Positions 60,745-64,000 of a stretch of DNA of 64,000 nucleotides are shown here, piece after piece. The DNA lies in NCBI GenBank assembly GCA_947382645.1, contig CANDAE010000004.1, positions 124,001 to 188,000 on the forward strand. Reading direction: 5' to 3'. How positions within the stretch are numbered: the first letter of the stretch is position 1; every line of letters begins with the position of its first letter. Source of the stretch: Suilimivivens sp009774465 (GTDB lineage Bacteria; Bacillota; Clostridia; Lachnospirales; Lachnospiraceae). A program made the translations under genes and the position numbers. The notes under the pieces were generated by a model. The model was not told the DNA's origin. It did not search any database and saw nothing but the letters and a program-made list of their open reading frames with translations.

Positions 60745-61572
60745 ATGACAATCTTATATACATTAATTATTGTAATAACAGTACTTATGATTCTTTATTT
60801 ACTGGCAATTATGCCAAGACTTGGAAACAGAAAGGCAAGATTGGATTTTTTGGGCGTTTACTATGCCCACAGGGGGCTTCATAATAATGAATCCAAGGCA
60901 CCGGAAAATTCTCTGGCAGCTTTTAAAAAGGCAGTGGAAGCAGGGTACGGGATTGAAATGGATGTTCAGCTTACGAAAGACAAAGTTCCGGTAGTGTTTC
61001 ATGACTTTACCCTAAAGAGAATTTGTGGGAAGGAAGGAAAGGTCTGCGATTATACTTTTCAGGAATTAAAGGAATTTAAACTGTGCGGCAGCGAAGAGAG
61101 AATCCCTGCGTTTGAACAGGTGCTTAAGCTGGTGGGAGGAAAGGTTCCCCTTATTGTTGAGCTTAAGGTGGAGTGGACGGATATTTCCGTCTGTCCCCTG
61201 GCGGATGAAATGCTGCGGAATTATAAAGGATTGTACTGTATTGAGTCCTTTAATCCGCTGGCGCTTTTCTGGTACAGAAGACATCACAGTGATGTGGTAA
61301 GAGGGCAGTTATCTGATGGTTTTTTAAAGTCAGGTGAATTTAAGGGCATTTTGTATGTATTTTTGCAAAACCTGATGCTTAACTGGATAACGAAGCCCGA
61401 TTTTATTGCATATAATCACAGGTATGCAGATGTATGCGCCAGAAAAATATGCAGGAGTCTTTATAAGAATATGGCTGTTGCATGGACCATTAAAAGCCAG
61501 CAGGAGCTTGAAAAAGCCAGAAATAAATTTGATATTTTCATTTTTGATTCTTTTATCCCTGATGGAAAGTAA
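60745..61572 (+). CDS. Glycerophosphodiester phosphodiesterase family protein, membrane-anchored
   Basis: The 275-residue protein (ATG 60745 after TGGGGAT; ATG 60733 is an alternative) has one N-terminal membrane helix (about 2-24) and a GDPD TIM-barrel domain. Active-site motifs are present: YAHRGLHNNESKAPENSLAA with the catalytic His, EMDVQLTKD with metal ligands and VFHDFTLKRI with the second His. It probably hydrolyses glycerophosphodiesters or lysophospholipid head groups at the membrane. It is about 140 bases after the MFS gene with two hairpins between. Confidence 0.92.
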   Translation: MTILYTLIIVITVLMILYLLAIMPRLGNRKARLDFLGVYYAHRGLHNNESKAPENSLAAFKKAVEAGYGIEMDVQLTKDKVPVVFHDFTLKRICGKEGKVCDYTFQELKEFKLCGSEERIPAFEQVLKLVGGKVPLIVELKVEWTDISVCPLADEMLRNYKGLYCIESFNPLALFWYRRHHSDVVRGQLSDGFLKSGEFKGILYVFLQNLMLNWITKPDFIAYNHRYADVCARKICRSLYKNMAVAWTIKSQQELEKARNKFDIFIFDSFIPDGK

Positions 61573-61648
61573 AATTATTAAAAAAATATTTATTTTGGTA
61601 AAAAATACCTATAAAATTTTAATTTTTGGTGCATAATTGGTAAATATA

Positions 61649-61657
61649 TGATATAAT
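61649..61657 (+). promoter_or_regulatory. Extended -10 promoter of ppdK
   Basis: TGATATAAT (TG at 61649-61650, TATAAT at 61652-61657) is a perfect extended -10 element in an AT-rich region. No good -35 box is present at 16-18 bases. The leader to the ppdK ATG would be about 100 bases. Confidence 0.55.
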
Positions 61658-61681
61658 AATTGCAGTTTTAGATAGCAAGAC

Positions 61682-61730
61682 AAACGATAAAACAGAAAGC
61701 ACGGAAGACGTACTTTCTATTTTGTCGTTT
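61682..61730 (+). promoter_or_regulatory. Long hairpin in the ppdK leader
   Basis: AAACGATAAAACAGAAAG (61682-61699) and CTTTCTATTTTGTCGTTT (61713-61730) form an 18-position stem with one wobble and one mismatch around a 13-base loop. It lies between the promoter and the ribosome binding site GGGAGAG. No T run follows directly, so it is not a simple terminator; it could stabilise the mRNA or regulate it. Confidence 0.65.
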
Positions 61731-61762
61731 ATCAATTAAAAAACGAAAAGGGAGAGAAGTGT

Positions 61763-64000
61763 ATGGTGAAATGGGTTTATTCATTTGAAGAGGGAAGTGC
61801 CGATATGCGGAACCTTTTAGGAGGAAAAGGCGCTAATTTGGCTGAAATGACTAATCTTGGTCTGCCGATTCCTCAGGGCTTTACGGTGACAACGGAAGCA
61901 TGTACAGATTATTATGCAAAGGGAAAACAGATTTCTGATGAGATCAGGGAGCAGATCTTTACAGCTCTGTCTCAATTGGAAGAAAAGCAGGGAAAGAAGT
62001 TTGGGGATACCGATAACCCGCTTTTGGTATCGGTTCGTTCCGGTGCAAGGGCATCTATGCCTGGTATGATGGATACAATTTTAAATCTGGGGCTGAATGA
62101 TGTTGCTGTGGAAGGTTTTGCAGAAAGGACAGGCAATCCCCGCTTTGCTTATGATTCCTATCGAAGATTTATTCAAATGTTTTCTGATGTGGTTATGGAA
62201 ATTCCCAAGTCTTTCTTTGAAAGAATTCTGGATGAACTCAAAGAGGCAAAGGGAGCCAAGTATGATACGGATTTAACTGCAGAGGATTTAAAAGAGGTTA
62301 TCAGCAGATTTAAAGCAGTTTACAAGGATAAGATGGGAGAAGATTTCCCTCAGGAGCCTAAAGTACAATTGATGGAGGCAGTAAAGGCGGTATTCCGTTC
62401 ATGGGATAATGAAAGAGCCATTGTTTACAGAAGAATGAATGATATCCCCGGCGACTGGGGAACCGCAGTTAATGTACAGGCTATGGTATTTGGTAATATG
62501 GGAAATACCTCCGGTACCGGTGTTGCCTTTACCCGTAATCCGTCAACAGGCGCCAAGGGGATTTATGGTGAATACCTGATCAATGCACAGGGTGAGGACG
62601 TAGTTGCAGGTATCAGAACGCCTCAGCCGATTACCAAGTTGGAAGAGGATCTGCCTGAATGCTACGCACAGTTTATTGAAATAGCAAATCGTCTTGAGAA
62701 TCACTACCGGGATATGCAGGATATGGAATTTACAATTGAAAACGGAAAGCTGTTTTTCCTGCAGACCAGAAATGGCAAACGTACTGCACAGGCTGCATTG
62801 CAGATTGCATGTGATCTGGTAGATGAAGGTAAGATTACTCCGGAGGAGGCAGTGCTTCGTATCGAAGCAAAATCTTTAGATCAGCTTCTGCATCCTACTT
62901 TTGATCCTGAAGCGCTTAAGAGCGGCGAAGTGATCGGACAGGCACTGCCGGCATCTCCCGGTGCGGCAGCAGGTAAGGTGTACTTTACCGCGCATGAAGC
63001 AAAGGAGGCTCATGAAAAGGGCGAAAGAGTTATATTAGTGCGTTTGGAGACTTCTCCGGAAGATATTGAAGGAATGCATGCGGCAGAAGGTATATTAACG
63101 GTACGCGGCGGTATGACTTCACATGCAGCAGTAGTGGCCCGCGGTATGGGTACCTGTTGTGTATCAGGCTGTGGTGAGATTTCCATTAATGAAGAAGAAA
63201 AGGAATTTGCTTTAGGCGGTCATGTATATCATGAAGGAGATTATATTTCTTTAGACGGTTCCACCGGTAAGATTTATGATGGTGATATAAAGACACAGGA
63301 AGCATCCATCAGTGGTAATTTTGAAAGAATTATGGAATGGGCAGATTCCTTCCGTAAATTGAAAGTGCGCACCAATGCAGATACCCCTACAGATGCTGCC
63401 AATGCAATTAAGTATGGTGCGGAAGGTATTGGACTGTGCCGTACAGAGCATATGTTCTTTGAACCGGACAGGATTCCAAAGATCAGACAAATGATTCTGT
63501 CAAGAACAGTGCAGGAAAGAGAAAAGGCATTAAATGCATTGATTCCTTATCAGAAAGGTGACTTTAAGGCACTTTATGAAGTAATGGAAGGAAGACCGGT
63601 TACCATTCGTTTCCTGGATCCGCCGCTTCATGAATTTGTTCCTACGGAACAGGACGATATTGATGATCTGGCAGTTAAAATGATGATGACCGCAGAGCAG
63701 GTACAGGAAGTATGCGATTCTCTTCATGAATTTAATCCCATGATGGGACACAGAGGCTGCCGGCTTGCAGTAACTTATCCTGAAATTGCAAGAATGCAGA
63801 CACGTGCTGTAATGGAAGCTGCCATTGAAGTTAAGAATGAAAAGGGATTTGATGTGGTTCCTGAAATCATGATTCCTCTGGTTGGAGAAAAGAAGGAATT
63901 AAAATATGTGAAGGACGTTGTGGTAGAAACTGCTGAACAGGTAAAGAAAGAAAAGAATTCAGACATTCAGTATCATATCGGAACCATGATTGAAATTCCG
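61763..64000 (+). CDS. ppdK: Pyruvate, phosphate dikinase (3' end outside window)
   Basis: PpdK interconverts pyruvate, ATP and phosphate with phosphoenolpyruvate, AMP and diphosphate; anaerobes use it in glycolysis or gluconeogenesis. The frame from ATG 61763 (GGGAGAG upstream) is open for 746 codons to the window edge; the full enzyme is about 875 residues. The N-terminal ATP-grasp part begins FEEGSADMRNLLGGKGANLA. The phosphohistidine domain holds GGMTSHAAVVARGMGT with the catalytic His. The PEP/pyruvate barrel follows, with the IGLCRTEHMFF motif. The active-site Cys near the end is not reached. The frame has no internal stop. Confidence 0.97.
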   Translation, partial: MVKWVYSFEEGSADMRNLLGGKGANLAEMTNLGLPIPQGFTVTTEACTDYYAKGKQISDEIREQIFTALSQLEEKQGKKFGDTDNPLLVSVRSGARASMPGMMDTILNLGLNDVAVEGFAERTGNPRFAYDSYRRFIQMFSDVVMEIPKSFFERILDELKEAKGAKYDTDLTAEDLKEVISRFKAVYKDKMGEDFPQEPKVQLMEAVKAVFRSWDNERAIVYRRMNDIPGDWGTAVNVQAMVFGNMGNTSGTGVAFTRNPSTGAKGIYGEYLINAQGEDVVAGIRTPQPITKLEEDLPECYAQFIEIANRLENHYRDMQDMEFTIENGKLFFLQTRNGKRTAQAALQIACDLVDEGKITPEEAVLRIEAKSLDQLLHPTFDPEALKSGEVIGQALPASPGAAAGKVYFTAHEAKEAHEKGERVILVRLETSPEDIEGMHAAEGILTVRGGMTSHAAVVARGMGTCCVSGCGEISINEEEKEFALGGHVYHEGDYISLDGSTGKIYDGDIKTQEASISGNFERIMEWADSFRKLKVRTNADTPTDAANAIKYGAEGIGLCRTEHMFFEPDRIPKIRQMILSRTVQEREKALNALIPYQKGDFKALYEVMEGRPVTIRFLDPPLHEFVPTEQDDIDDLAVKMMMTAEQVQEVCDSLHEFNPMMGHRGCRLAVTYPEIARMQTRAVMEAAIEVKNEKGFDVVPEIMIPLVGEKKELKYVKDVVVETAEQVKKEKNSDIQYHIGTMIEIP

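Overview
This is a chromosomal window from a motile, low-to-moderate GC Firmicute of the class Clostridia. Family-level resemblance points to Lachnospiraceae (relatives of Roseburia, Agathobacter or Butyrivibrio); that placement is inferred from protein character and gene order, not from a search. The supporting signs are a CodY regulator, Gram-positive PolC, FliY with a CheC-type front end, CheC and CheD, the FlhF/FlhG pair, and strong GGAGG ribosome binding sites. The backbone (topA - codY - fla/che operon - sigD - swrB-like - rpsB - tsf - pyrH - frr - uppS - cdsA - dxr - rseP - polC) follows the known order of the Bacillus subtilis fla/che region, with local losses and insertions.

Layout. 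Bases 2-985 hold the end of topA, then codY (1102-1887) with its own promoter and terminator. From 2107 to 36645 almost all genes lie on the plus strand with tiny gaps or overlaps: rod and basal body (flgB, flgC, fliE, fliF, fliG), export ATPase complex (fliH, fliI, fliJ), a MotE-like protein, hook genes (fliK, flgD, a TIGR02530-type protein, flgE, swrD), stator and switch (motA, motB, fliL, fliM, fliY, cheY), export gate (fliO, fliP, fliQ, fliR, flhB, flhA), placement GTPase and ATPase (flhF, flhG), a PilZ protein, chemotaxis genes (cheB, cheA, cheW, cheC, cheD), sigD and several accessory genes. Flagellin, filament cap, hook-junction proteins, CheR and chemoreceptors are not in the window.

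A terminator at 36703-36730 closes this block, and its loop doubles as the -35 box of the rpsB promoter. After rpsB-tsf come a reverse-strand mntP and then a second plus-strand cluster: polysaccharide deacetylase, bactofilin, pyrH, frr, uppS, cdsA, dxr and rseP. Next are a PP2C phosphatase and an unusual membrane Ser/Thr kinase, a 0.36 kb non-coding element, ispG, polC, a double-ACT protein and a Uma2-family protein. The region joins translation factors with undecaprenyl lipid, phospholipid and isoprenoid synthesis. The last part holds a reverse-strand tRNA-Glu(CUC), a PHP-HAD fusion and an ABC-F protein, then plus-strand genes for an MFS transporter, a glycerophosphodiester phosphodiesterase and the first 746 codons of ppdK.

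No prophage, insertion sequence or CRISPR array was seen. The most unusual stretch is 48460-48820: a near-consensus promoter reads into a 63-nt near-perfect palindrome, a GNRA-loop hairpin and four 36-37 bp tandem repeats whose cores are complementary to the predicted RNA 5' end, directly before ispG. Other points of note are FlgD with an extra helical module and acidic tail, CheB lacking its receiver domain, an MltG-like protein lacking its catalytic domain, the PHP-HAD fusion, and a hairpin leader before ppdK.
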